Shown here piece by piece: positions 36,801 through 48,800 of a DNA stretch of 53,024 nucleotides. Under the pieces are notes generated by a model, which searched no databases, had not been told where the DNA came from, and saw nothing but the letters and a program-made list of their open reading frames with translations. Source of the DNA: Acanthaster planci. Its lineage: Eukaryota > Echinodermata > Asteroidea > Valvatida > Acanthasteridae. The DNA lies in NCBI RefSeq assembly GCF_001949145.1, contig NW_019091643.1:245056-298079 (forward strand). Direction: 5' to 3'. Made by a program: the position numbers and the translations under genes. How positions within the stretch are numbered: position 1 is the stretch's first letter; every line of letters starts with the position of its first letter.

Positions 36801-39800
36801 AGTCATGGACTGACTGTGTATTTGTACATACATGTAGACATGTACATAACCAGTGCCCGTGTGATTTAAATTGCAGCCTGTGTGAGTGATTGCCGATTTA
36901 TTACCGTGCATTCTAACCTGTCTGGTCGCCCATGGGTCGGATGCATCCATGAACAGTGTGCACCACTATTCGGCTTATTGTGTTGGCTCCATGCCAGGTT
37001 GCCAATCGCTCCTCCAATCAATACAGTTACATATTTACGTTGCATTCTGCGATCCACACATAATCATTTTGTGCCATGAAAATTTTTTTCAGGGGTTGGG
37101 GAGAGATAAAAATGTGAGGCTTGCTTTCCTGTTTGGGAACATAAAAAGATGCAGGATGCAGGGGCTTCCAAAAATGTATGTACATGTAAATGGGTGTGAA
37201 TTTGTATTTTGGGTGTAGAATTATTTTTATGCGTGGTAAACTTCAGAGTGTTTTTCTGAACATTCATTTAATTTGCTCCATTGTTTCATATTTGATGAAA
37301 TGTGGTCATTTGTACATGTGCTAATTTACTCTCAATTTAATTGATGTTTTTTAAATTTTTCCCTTTTTTTGTTGCATTTTTTTTAAAAAGTCAAACGTTA
37401 CCAGTTACAAAAATCTGTTGTCCTTTAAATACTTTTTTGTTAAGTTGTTGAACAACTTGGTAATGCCGCCTATGAATCCCTGGTCCCTGACCAAAGCACT
37501 TTCTACCGGTAATTTGACTTTTGCGCCGGAAGCATTCTTGTCCCCAGTAGATTGCTCAGCAATATAAGAGGCCAAAAAGGAATTAACCCAGCTAGTTTAG
37601 ATCTGGTTTTAAGTCACACTTCATGGTCTTTCTAGCAATCAAACATGCATCAGACCAATTACCAGGCAGTCAGCTGTGGTCATACCGGCACACAGCCTAA
37701 TGAAATAAAATTGCTCGTGCACGACAGCCACGGCTAAAGAGACTCTAATGTTCCGTGGCATTTTCCCCAGGATTATTTATCCGGGGTTTTCCTCTCACCT
37801 CTAAAACTGAACATTTCTTCAATGCCCTCTTAACAATCGTCACTCTATTGTGCGATTGGCAATTAATGTGCTCTTGGATAAACAGAGATATAAATAAAAT
37901 CAGTAAAAATCTCGGACCCAGCGATTGCGTTGTCTTCCTGCAAGACTGAAAAAAGAATGGTGTAGATTTTTTAAAGTGTTTGCGGGTAAGAATTGGAAAA
38001 ATAATCAGGGATAGAACAAGAATATCAAACACATGTCATTATAGCATTGCGTCTTCAAAGTGGCATTATCATAAATCATTGTTTGTTAGATACGATATGT
38101 AAAATGCTGCAAAATAGTTTCAACTTTGAAGCAAGTCTTCTTGTAATTATGTATCATAAACCAAAAGCGTAGAAATCTCTTGTTAACTCGGCAGAGTCAT
38201 TGTCACACCCGATAAAAAAATTCCTACAAATGATGCCTGTTTCCTCCACAACAACTAGGCAAGAACATTACATATGTGACTGGCTCTAGAAAAATGGGTA
38301 CTTAGGCACCAGACTCAGGTTATGAGGTTTTGATATGGCTGGATTCTGTACATCAAAAGCTACAGTTTGATATATAAATGTAAATGACCCCTGTAGTGCA
38401 CTGTGTTCTGTAGACATGTATATCCACATTTTCAGATTCAGTAAAATCACTTTTGGAGAAAAAGCTCATAAAGTGTAGCACTTGGAAACACAGTGATACA
38501 GTATGTAGGATTTCCTACTGAATTATTAATTTTTCATCTTTATTCATTAGTATCCGTGTTTGTAGTCACAAATTCTGAAAATATAAATATTATAGAAGTT
38601 ATTAAAGGAAAAATCACAAAATGACATTTTTGAAGAAATTCTGCCCTCTCCAAATAGAACAGGATATTATGTGTTGTGGCATCGTGTGACTTTATACCCT
38701 TTTTTGCAGAGTTGGCCACATATATTATTAAACGCTGTGTGTTTAACCATGGTGATTGTTGGCGTAAATTTCTATCATGATATATGTTAGTGGAAATTGT
38801 CATGTTTAACTGTAAATTATACTCTTTGCTGTAATCTGCAAAGAGTGAAACTGGAATCCTGTCCGGTCCTTCAAAACCCATTGGGAGGCTTAAGAGGATT
38901 TTGCAGGATTAGGGAAGGTACACATCAGTCACTATTACTTTATGTGGGCTTGGTGGCTCTGGAAGGTTGAAGTACAAAGAATGTGCCTCTGGCTTCCTGC
39001 ACAGTAAAGGATTTTGTAGGATTGTGGAAGGTAGAGCCCAGCCACTGTTACTTTACATGGGGTTTGATGGCCCTTGAGAGTTGAAGCACTAAGAATGTAC
39101 CATTGGTTTCCTGCACAGTAAAGGATTTTGTAGGATTGGGGAAGGTAGAGCCCAGCCACTGTTACTTTACATGGGGTTTGATGGCCCTTAAAAGTTGACG
39201 TACAAAGAATGTGCCATTGGTTACTTACACACTGGAGGATTTTATAGGATTGGGGAAGGTTTCTTTTGAAGTGCTTTGGGAATATTTAAGGGTTAATGAG
39301 CAGCACTCAGCCACACTGCACTGAGTCAAAACTTTCCACTCCATGTTATAGATTCTTGCAGCCCAGCTGGACACCTTCCAAGCCCTAGCGCGACAATGTT
39401 ACCAACTCGGAGAGCCAACGCAAGGTAGTTAACATGCAAAGACGGTGCACAGACTTGTTCTGTTGTGTCATTTGGTTGGCCACGGAATGCCTCCCTTTCA
39501 AGATCCGTTCACAAAATGGTATCTGTTCAAATCAAAAAAATAATCAAAAAATAACAAAGAAACAAAACCAAAGGGAAAAGAAAATAAAAAGGGTTGAGTC
39601 CTTGTCAGTTTGGCTCCGATTATTCGTTGTGTTGTCTTTGATCTTGCAAGGATTCAAGCATGAGGCACTGGACCTTTTTCCCAAATGAAAACAAAGGAGT
39701 TGTACAAAGATGAACAAAGTTTAGGCATGATTAATACCTGCGATGTCTGGAACAGCACTCTACCAACTTCAGCTTCTTGGCTCTGTATTGGGAGCTCCTT

Positions 39801-42800
39801 CCATTTCTTAACACCTTTAATGTTCAGAGGCAAAAGTTTGCTTATTTTAACATCTACATCTGTCTCTCACACTTATTTCTTCAATGAAGCTCTTGTTTAT
39901 TGCAATGTTGGTAAGGCTTTCTTTACTATCTGCACCCTTAGGTTCGACATGCCACCTTATCGTACCAGCTCTCTTTGGAATGGCCCGCGCCATTGGCCGT
40001 TCAAGCTACACCGATGTCCCCCTCCTGTGCCAGCTGTTCCCCCCGCCCACTCGCAAGCCTCATAAGCAGACACCGGCGGCTGATCACCAACGCAAGAAGA
40101 AGCCGCCTCCCCCGACCTACAGCACCTTCCGTCCTATCATCTCGCCAACCATGAGGCGTTACTTCCCCACTGTGGGAGGGGACCCTGGTCAGTCCCATCG
40201 GGCGTCGGACACGACGGATGGAACGGGCCCCAGCAACCTGAGAGTTCAACGGTCGGGTGAGTCGGACAGTGAGAAGCTGTACGGGTTCGATCCCAGCCAG
40301 GAGCTGCTCTACGTTGTGGCATCGTCATTTCTCCTGCCGGCCGCTGTCAGGGATCAGTTGACAGACAGACGGAAAAATCCATTGGAGTTCAGGACTGAAC
40401 AGTTGCAGATTATCCTGAAAGTGGTAAGTACTTGACCCTTTATGTAATGAAACCTGTTAAGCTGATCAAATGTGGTTATCCTTCACACAACTTGCAATCG
40501 TAAAGTGATTGCTTGATCGCAATAAAACCTTTCAATTTTAAGCTTTAATATCCAAATTTGACATCTTGCAGCTCGGTAAATTTTCATCTCCAAAGGCTTC
40601 AAGATATAAGGCTGCTGCTGCATCTTATGTGAATTGTAATGGCCCAACCTAACAAACTGAGTCACAAGTCATCAGAGCTACTTTCAAGTTAAAGGTCTTC
40701 AAAGAGTCTTGCACAATGGAAATCAAATCAAAAAATGAGTAATGTACCAAAACAGAGAGCTCAGGCTGTAAGACCCATTTAGTGGGATCCAGTCACAAAT
40801 ATCTTTTATTCAACCTCACATACACTGTACATCTACTTGTCCATGCGTATGTTGGACTGTGAATTGGACCCCTGTGTATCCTGTTTCTACAGGCTAAAAT
40901 TTTAATCAACAACAAGACACTAGGGGACCTGGACAAGGCAGCCAAGATGTACTGTTCCCTGCCTCGCGCTAGGGACTTCCCTTATCAGTCGTTCAGCGAG
41001 ACCATCAGCCTGGTGCTGGTGCTGCTGCTGAGACATCTCGTACAGTACAGCGAAGGTAACAAGACGGCAGTGCTACAGATGACATCTGATGCGTCTCTGA
41101 ACAAAGCCACAGTTTTGGTTTTGTGTTTTTGGCTTCTAATCGTTCATTTGACTTTTTGACACTGAGTGTTGGTTCAGCTTTCTTGTTGTAATGCATCCTA
41201 CTTAGGGACAGCAAATATTCTGTGCACATCTACCCCATTACTGTTCTGCATTGCATAATTGTTCACTGACTCATGAGTTACATGTTACACATCTAGGCTC
41301 AGCTGCATTCCTCTCATCCAAGGCTACAATTTGTGCACATCCAATTGAAAATTCTATTCGTGTGCATTCATTTGGAAATTCAATTTGTGCACATTCAGTC
41401 AAAAATTTTGTGTACAGTCAATTAACCCTAACAGTCCCAAATGCTACAAAGTACTACTTAGGAGTAAAATGTAGCACTCAGCCCTGTCGCTTGTAAGAGG
41501 ACATGACATTATTATTCTCTGAAGCCATAAAATACAATAGAGAAGACAATGTACCATACAGTGCTGTGGCACTATGAATGCATGGCTTTATTGTTCTCTG
41601 TACGGGTAACAATGGAATAAACGCAGCCAGAAATAGTAATTTGTAGTGCTAGGTCCTTCAGGCTCAGAGTGTTACTTAGTATTTTGTAGTACTGAGTACT
41701 CTAAGCCAAACTATGCCCGGTACTGTTAGGGTTAAAATACAATTTGCAGTTCTTGCCAAGACTTCATGATCATTGTTTAGTACATCTCAACCAAATAATC
41801 CTACAAACTCATGGAATCAAAAAATGTATAAACCTAACGAGCCTACTGATGACATACTAAGCCACATACAAAAGCAGTGTCCGTTATTCTGTGATTACGG
41901 CTGATAAATAACATGGAGCTGTGGAAGCCGTAAGCAGCCATATCCCATGGACTCCTGTGTTATTGGTACAGTTCCATGACACCCACCTTGCTGATTCATG
42001 CGAGTGATTTCTGCTTGGTCTCTGACCCCCAATTTTTCTCCATTTCAATCCCAGAATTACCAGAGGTGCTAATTGACGGCATCCAGTCCTTCGTCCACGA
42101 GATGTACGTGGCCGGTCAGACCAAAATTCAGGACAGGAACCTGGAGATGGCCGTGAGGTCCAGCTGCGGATTCAACTCGTTTGAGCTAGCCATCAAAGCC
42201 AATGCCACCTGCGTGGACATGCTGGTCTGGGCTGTCAAAGAAGAGCAAGGTATCTCTTGATACGACCTGAGGGGGCATGTGGCCTAGTGGTCAGGCTTTG
42301 TAGCTTCCGATCATAGGGTGGAGGGGTTCGAATCCAGCTGGTGGCAGCATGTTGCGATGTTGGGCAAGTCACTTTACCCCAACGTGCCTCTCTTAAACAA
42401 TGGTAACCTGTGAAGGCAGATACTGTTATGTTTAAAAACCGTGAATAAAAAAAAAATAACGCCACCAGCTCAAACTCTATCTGATTGTCCTGCTAACCAA
42501 CAGACAGCTAAATACGATCCCAAAACAATATACATCACATGGAGTTTTGGCTGATAACCTGATTTGTCAAGCAAGGTTTTCTGGTGCGTAAGCAAATTTT
42601 GTGCTTGTGCAGCTCTATGAAATTGGACCCAGTCCCGTTTTGTATGATTTTATTCTCACATACTATTTCTGCCACACGGGATGGTCGCTTTCAACTTGCG
42701 TGGACTTGGAGTTTGAGTTCACCCACATAGGATTCTACGATCTTGGAGTGTACTGATTGTTCAGAGGTGTATTGCACTGTCTATGGGTGAACTCTCTTCT

Positions 42801-45800
42801 TTGAGAAATGCTTCACTTTTCTGTCTGTTTGGTAGGAGGCGATAGTCTGCTAGGACGGATGAACGAAAAGCTGCAAGCCCCGGAAGGAACCCTCCACCTC
42901 CTGGCCCACATCCCGCTGCTCCACTGTTGTCTTGAGGTAAAAATCTTGCTCCTCTCACTTCGGTGGGTTGGCTTGGTTGGGGGGGGGAAGGTGTTTGGAG
43001 ATTATAGTAGGACAGATTTTTATTTCTGAGTAGAGTCTAGAATATTTCTGTTTTTAACTTCTGTGATGCATGCATTTCACGAAGGAATTTGGGAATTGTC
43101 GCTTTAGGGTAGTGCGCATACGTGACCATGCCCCCTAGCTACACTGATTGATTGATTCTCTGTTAGTCCATAAAATAGAAATTCTTCTTCCTTCGGCAAA
43201 GGAAAAAAGTGATGTAAAATCCTTATACCATATTTACAATAAAAAAGTTTAGAAATGACAGATTATTAAAATATTGAAAATAATCATTTAAAAGAATAAC
43301 AAGTTATGCACTATACTCAGTAAATTTATAAGATATTCACCAAAATACCAGTGGTCGTTATGCATGTGGCTACTAACATTCGCATGAAAAGATTGCAACA
43401 TACAGGTATGTAAATGTTAATCATTGTTGATTGTTGATGCCATATGTCTGAGGTATGGTAAACTGAAAAACAGTAGGTTTATTTTGGTTAGATAGTCAAC
43501 ACTAGCTCTTCTTAGTATTGGAAGCTGGTAAGCTCGTTTCCATAGCTTTGCCTTGGAAAAAATTTGCTAATATTGATCAGTCACCCTTGAGTTAGGTTTC
43601 GTGTATTTGTCTGCTGTTGTTTTGTTTTATTTCTCTAGGCACATGGCACGTTGTCAGAGAAGTTCCCCCTCTTAGCCCACCAGTCCATCAGCTCCCTCCG
43701 CGACTTCCTTCTCATCCCGTCCCGCATTCTCACCAAGCTGCACAAGTACTACCCGAAGGAGGGCAGCAGATCCTCGCGGGGAGGCCAGAGCAGAGAGCGG
43801 CACCACAGCGGGGGGAAAACGGAGCCCACCTGCGCAGCGTTCGCCGAGCTCCGGGACGCAGCGATATACAACCTGTGCAGGTGAGTGTAGGTGAGCGCCG
43901 GCGTTGCGGGGATGTGAACCCGGCACCCTCGACTGGCAATTCTGGAGGGCTGGTTTAATTTCGATCAGCGCAAAGCTTGATCCAGTATGGAGATCGACTC
44001 TTGTGGATTGAAACCTTTTAACTGATCCCCAAGGTGTAACTGGTGTTGCACGTTATTACAGTCCTCCCAGATCTTTCAAAATCAAATAAGAAGTGTTACA
44101 CGATTTGGAGGACTAAGGAAGGTGTTACTCTACATGGGATTTTATGCCTCCTGAAATTCATATTGTTACCAGCCCCTCATTTCCTTTACCAGCCTCTCAT
44201 TTCCTGAGTAAATGTATTTTTTGCTAAAATGTGCTATGAATTATGTATTTTGCCTTATTTGAACAATGTACATCAAATTCTCTCAAAATCATATCAGAAT
44301 TGAGGCCCCCCAACTTTTTTTAGGTATACTTGTGATTTTTGGAAAATAGAGGGCGCTTTTCATCTTGTCTCATTGACATGTCATTAAAAGTCAATGAGCA
44401 AAGTTTCTGTGAAACAATAAAGGTCCAAAGAAAATCTTCCTTTTTCATCTCACAGGTATGTACTTTCCATTTTCTGTTATCAAATAGGGGATCTTCATAT
44501 ATTCAAGTTCATTTAGAGCTCATCATTTGTGTTGGGGATTGTCTGACATTTAAGGATTGAAACGGATTGAAAATGGAGTGAAAGTTGTTTCTCAGACCAT
44601 GTGACAAGCACATTGTATGTGTTGCACATAGACATTGGGGACAAATAAGCACATTCCTCGAGTGACAGAAGATATTTCCTAGATTCTACATAGATAATGT
44701 TAGTAATTTCTATTCATTTAAGACCAGTGTCCCTCTCTGATTGTGGCCAAGTAGAAATGATAAAGCACATGCAGGCCTACAAGAGGTGTGAATTGATGAA
44801 CGGTTATTTAGATGGATCTTGAGGGTTGGACAGCATGATGTACTTGTAAATGTGTAGTGTTTAGAGTATGGAAACAATCTGGAAATTCCAGATGAATGGA
44901 CTGAATACGCACATGCACTTAGTGAGAAATGCAGAATTTGGCAGATAAGTTCAGTTGCCACATAAGAATGTGATGCATGAGAATCTATGATGAACGAAGG
45001 TGCTCGTGCTTTTTTAGTTTTCTTGAATTACAAGGACTGCTTGTTTTAAATGGATGTACATGTGTTCATGTACGTGTTCAAGATAATGTGTGTACCAGAC
45101 ACGCGATGGAAGTTTAAGAGTTATGCATGTTCATGTTCATGGAAATTGGGTTATCGTTGTTTCCGAGTATTTGACCAGTTATTGACGGACAATTGTCAAG
45201 TCAAAGACTCAAGTGTCGTGAGGAAATTCTTTATTCCAGTTCATAGTCATGACCAAGTAAAGAATTGTGTATTGTGAGAGCAGGCATTGGATACATGTAC
45301 TTATAGGCTATTCAAGGACTAAAGTACAGTACAAGTGATGCTACTGTGTTGGGTCAAATAAATTAATTGTACCTTTTCATGATTTTCCAGTCATTATTGA
45401 TAATCTGATTTGACATGTCATTAAAGGTCAATGAGCAAAGTTTCTGTGAAATAATAAAGGTCCAAAGAAAATCTTCCTTTTTCATCTCACAGCTCCGAAC
45501 CTGGTAACAATATTACAAGGAATGTTCTATGGATTCCTATATAGTGACAGATTTTGCAGGATTCGGGAAGGTTCCTATTAAACCTAAGGGTTAAACACAT
45601 GCTGCCGGGTGGTTTGAAAAATGCAGTGAACACATATGGGCAAATTTCAAGATTTTCAGTTTTCAAAATCTTCAAAAATTCATCATTTCAATTAACCCTA
45701 ACCCTCCTCAATCCTCCAACAGGTGAAGGATTGAGGAGGGTTAGGGTTAATGGACATTTACACCCACATGAAGTACTGTCTGTTCGCCACTGTAGCCAGA

Positions 45801-48800
45801 CAAAATCTATTGACGCCCGAGTATTTTAGCCAGGCCTGCAGCCTTGTAAAAAAAGCCCAGATTGTGCGGTGTTACATGTATATAACTTTTTTTTGTTCAT
45901 GAATCTGGCTCAGTGCGCTGCTGACCTCTTTCAATAGGGGCCAGATTATCGTGCATTGGTGCTGTGTGGCTCATTGCTGCGGTGGTGGAGCGCTTTTGTC
46001 CCCGGTGGTAATCGGCTCGCACTAAATGCCCAAAACAGTGGCAGGCCTCAAATTTCATTTTTTTTTAGGGCACTGTCATTTGGCATTGGACTGGCTGAAA
46101 TAAAGGGCATTAATGCCAAACATGAGGGCATTAATGCCATCCCAATTTTTTCTTATCAGTATGAAAATTTTTCAGGTGTAAAGAAAAAGTAGGATACGGA
46201 CAGAGCACGCCACATTAGACCAAAAAAATGCTCGGACAAAATGTAATAACACAATCAATTTTGTTCTGCTATTACCATCTTTTGATCTGCCATATTATAT
46301 AAAAGCTAGAGTTGTAACATGCAATGTCTGATGTCAAAATATACCTTTTTCCTGGTCCTACCAGAACCGCACACGCAGCCGCATTGAGCAATCCTTGTTC
46401 GGGAGCAGGCCATGAGAATTTTTTTGTTTTGTTTTTTAGTTTGCCCCTTCGGGCAGGCCGTGTCATAAATTTGCTTCTTTTCCTCCATGATTTAACTAAG
46501 GCCTACTGCATACGTGCAGTATTTTATTAGGCCAAAGAACATACATTGTGATAGGCCTACATGTAGTTGTGCTGTGCATGCAATGTGCCTCTCAAAAATT
46601 GGGTCAGTAGGTTAGAACATTTTTTTGTTTGGGGGCAATTTTGTGCTGATTGAATGGCATCAGTGGGGAGGAAAGCTTCCAAAAGTATCTCAAGAAGTGA
46701 TGAACACCTGTCTTAATCTAAGTAAAAATTTTTACATATGGCAATACACAAGAAAATTTTGAAAAATTCACACAATCACGACGGCAAACCAGCCAACAAT
46801 GTCCGTATATGACCTAATGCAGTAATTAGGTAATGGTGTAGGCCATCGCGTGGTAAGCGGACGTGATTCATCTACACCAGCGGGCGCTAAAATGAGCAGA
46901 ACACCCTCAAATTTCTCATGAACGGAGAAAATACAGACATAAATAAAACCTCCTATCCTGCAACCATGCTGCAACATAACATCGGTGTCTTTCCGGCCTG
47001 CAGCCGGCCTTTTGCATTCACAACGCATACGGCCAATGAAGAGTGTTTATGTAGAGTACATGCAGTACATGTACAGTACAGACTGGTACTGGTTGCTACA
47101 TTTGCATGATGCATTCTTTTGCATGGGTGTGGCGCGGCGGGAACCAGAGCAGCTTCGTTTTATGCATAGAGTTTTGCGCACATGTTTTCACCACTGTGAC
47201 AGCTCGCAAAGAATTATGGGATGATTTGTGCAAGTGAATACATGCACGGCGGGCATGGTGTTCCAGTCGAATGTGAGCAATCAAGGAACGATGTGTATGC
47301 CGCTTTCCGCGTGCCTCGCTGAACAGGGCCAGTCGGTATGCTTGTTTAGGGCACGACGGCCAAGAGAAAAAAAGGGCACTGCCATCTTGGCAGTGAAACG
47401 CAATCACTTTTGGGAGGCACCACGGCCAAATGGGAGGGCACGACAGCCATGGCCGTCGTGGCTGTTGTGAAATTTGAGGCCTGCCGTGGTATACTGTTTC
47501 AAAACAAGGCTGGATCATCTCCACTATTGAGAGTGAAAAAATGTCGGTAATGCACGGTCTTTGTCACAAGGCCTAGCTCTTTTGTTCTGGTTTTGGGCTC
47601 CCCGGCTTTGTGTATAAAGCCTATGTGCTCGAAAATGGGTCCCCTGCAACAAGCGGTTAAGTTAAAAATTCAGTTCTTCTTGATTAGCTGTTTTTGATGT
47701 TGAAGAGCCACTTCCAGATTTTGCCCTTAATGCTAAGTTTTCAACTTTGCAAACATGTTCAACCATTCCTCCTTCTGTACAGTACTACACCGTGGCAGTT
47801 ACAGTGCACAGTATTTGATAGCTGTGACAATCTTACAAACCGAGTCATAAGTAATTTGCTTTAGTCTGCGTTAGAAAGAGCAAATTGAGCTCTGAGGAAA
47901 TACACATTTTGAAAAAAATATTTGTCTGTTCCTATTGCAAGATTCTTTTAAATGTCTTTAACCTTGAAATGGCTAAATGGCTCTGGTGACTTGTGACTCA
48001 TTCTGTAAAGTTGGGTCACATTTGCAAGAAAAAGTAGTGAACTACTGCACCATTTTTCAACATATGTCACCAGGTCATTGCAAGCTGGCCTCCAAGAGAA
48101 CCCCAACTGCGTGCAGGCCTTTCTGGCCTCGGTCTCCAACACCCTGTACCTGACGGAAGCCGGGGCGGAGAAGCTGGCCCTCAAGTCCCACAACGCCGTG
48201 CTGACGCTGGGCCACGTGGCCGTAGCGCTGAAGGACATCCCACCCACCATGGAGAGTGTGCAGCAGATCTTCCAGCAACAGTTCTGCAACCCGGCCTCCA
48301 AGCTGGATGAGGTGATCGTGGACATGCTTGGGTGCATGCTGCTGACGGGACAGGTAAGTCTGTCAATCTCCTCTGATCCCTCGGCGAGGCGAGTGTTTTA
48401 ACTTGTCCAAGCTGGACCATGTGAGTTTTCAACTCTGTGATGACATTTAAAAAAGCCAGAGGAGTTGATTCTTGGCTGTTCAATGACCAATCTTGTTTTA
48501 ATAATAATAATTTATTCATTTATAAAGCCCAAATTTCATATAGACATGTTTAAATGTACTGTACAATGATGACATTAAGCGTAGAATAATGAATACATTT
48601 AAACATGGTTGAGCCTATGGCATACAAGGGCTCCTCGGGCAGCTGCCAAATGACCCACATTCACCAACATCAGTAAAGAGGAGACAGTAAGAAGCAGTTA
48701 CAGTTTTAGAGGTGGGAGGAAAACCCCAGAGGAATATTCTGGGTAAAACCCACGGAGTCAGGTAGGGACTGAAAACCCAATCCACATGTGGACTGGGCCA

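Larger units (their letters stand above)
33455..39351 (+). other. PI4KA intron 4
   Basis: 5.9 kb, the longest intron in view. Contains the 34943 hairpin, the 35591 foldback, a SINE fragment and the 114-bp minisatellite. 33780-34240 is unusually CpG-rich with CCGCGG and CGCGGAAT motifs and may be a further transposon whose ends I could not define. Confidence 0.85.
45588..47650 (+). repeat. interspersed repeat X, copy A, carrying two nested insertions
   Basis: Collinear with 51803-52347: ATGCTGCCGGGT, TTTTCAAAATCTTCAAAAATTC, TTTACACCCACA, ATCTATTGACGCCCGA, AGCCAGGCCTGC, GAGCGCTTTTGTCCCCGGTGG and GTGTATAAA blocks in the same order. Interrupted by a 59-bp TTAA hairpin (45692-45750) and a 1,442-bp TIR element (46042-47483). 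PI4KA intron 10. Confidence 0.8.

Noticed and set aside
42270-42342. tRNA gene
   Set aside because: A and B boxes are present but the cloverleaf does not close and a SINE body and tail follow.
45493-45503. Possible 11-nt micro-exon after the second 82-bp duplicate
   Set aside because: Would shift the frame between PI4KA exons 10 and 11, which join perfectly without it.
45691-45751. Interstitial telomere repeat (CCCTAA/TTAGGG)
   Set aside because: Only one or two units, part of an inverted-repeat element with TTAA ends; not a telomeric array.
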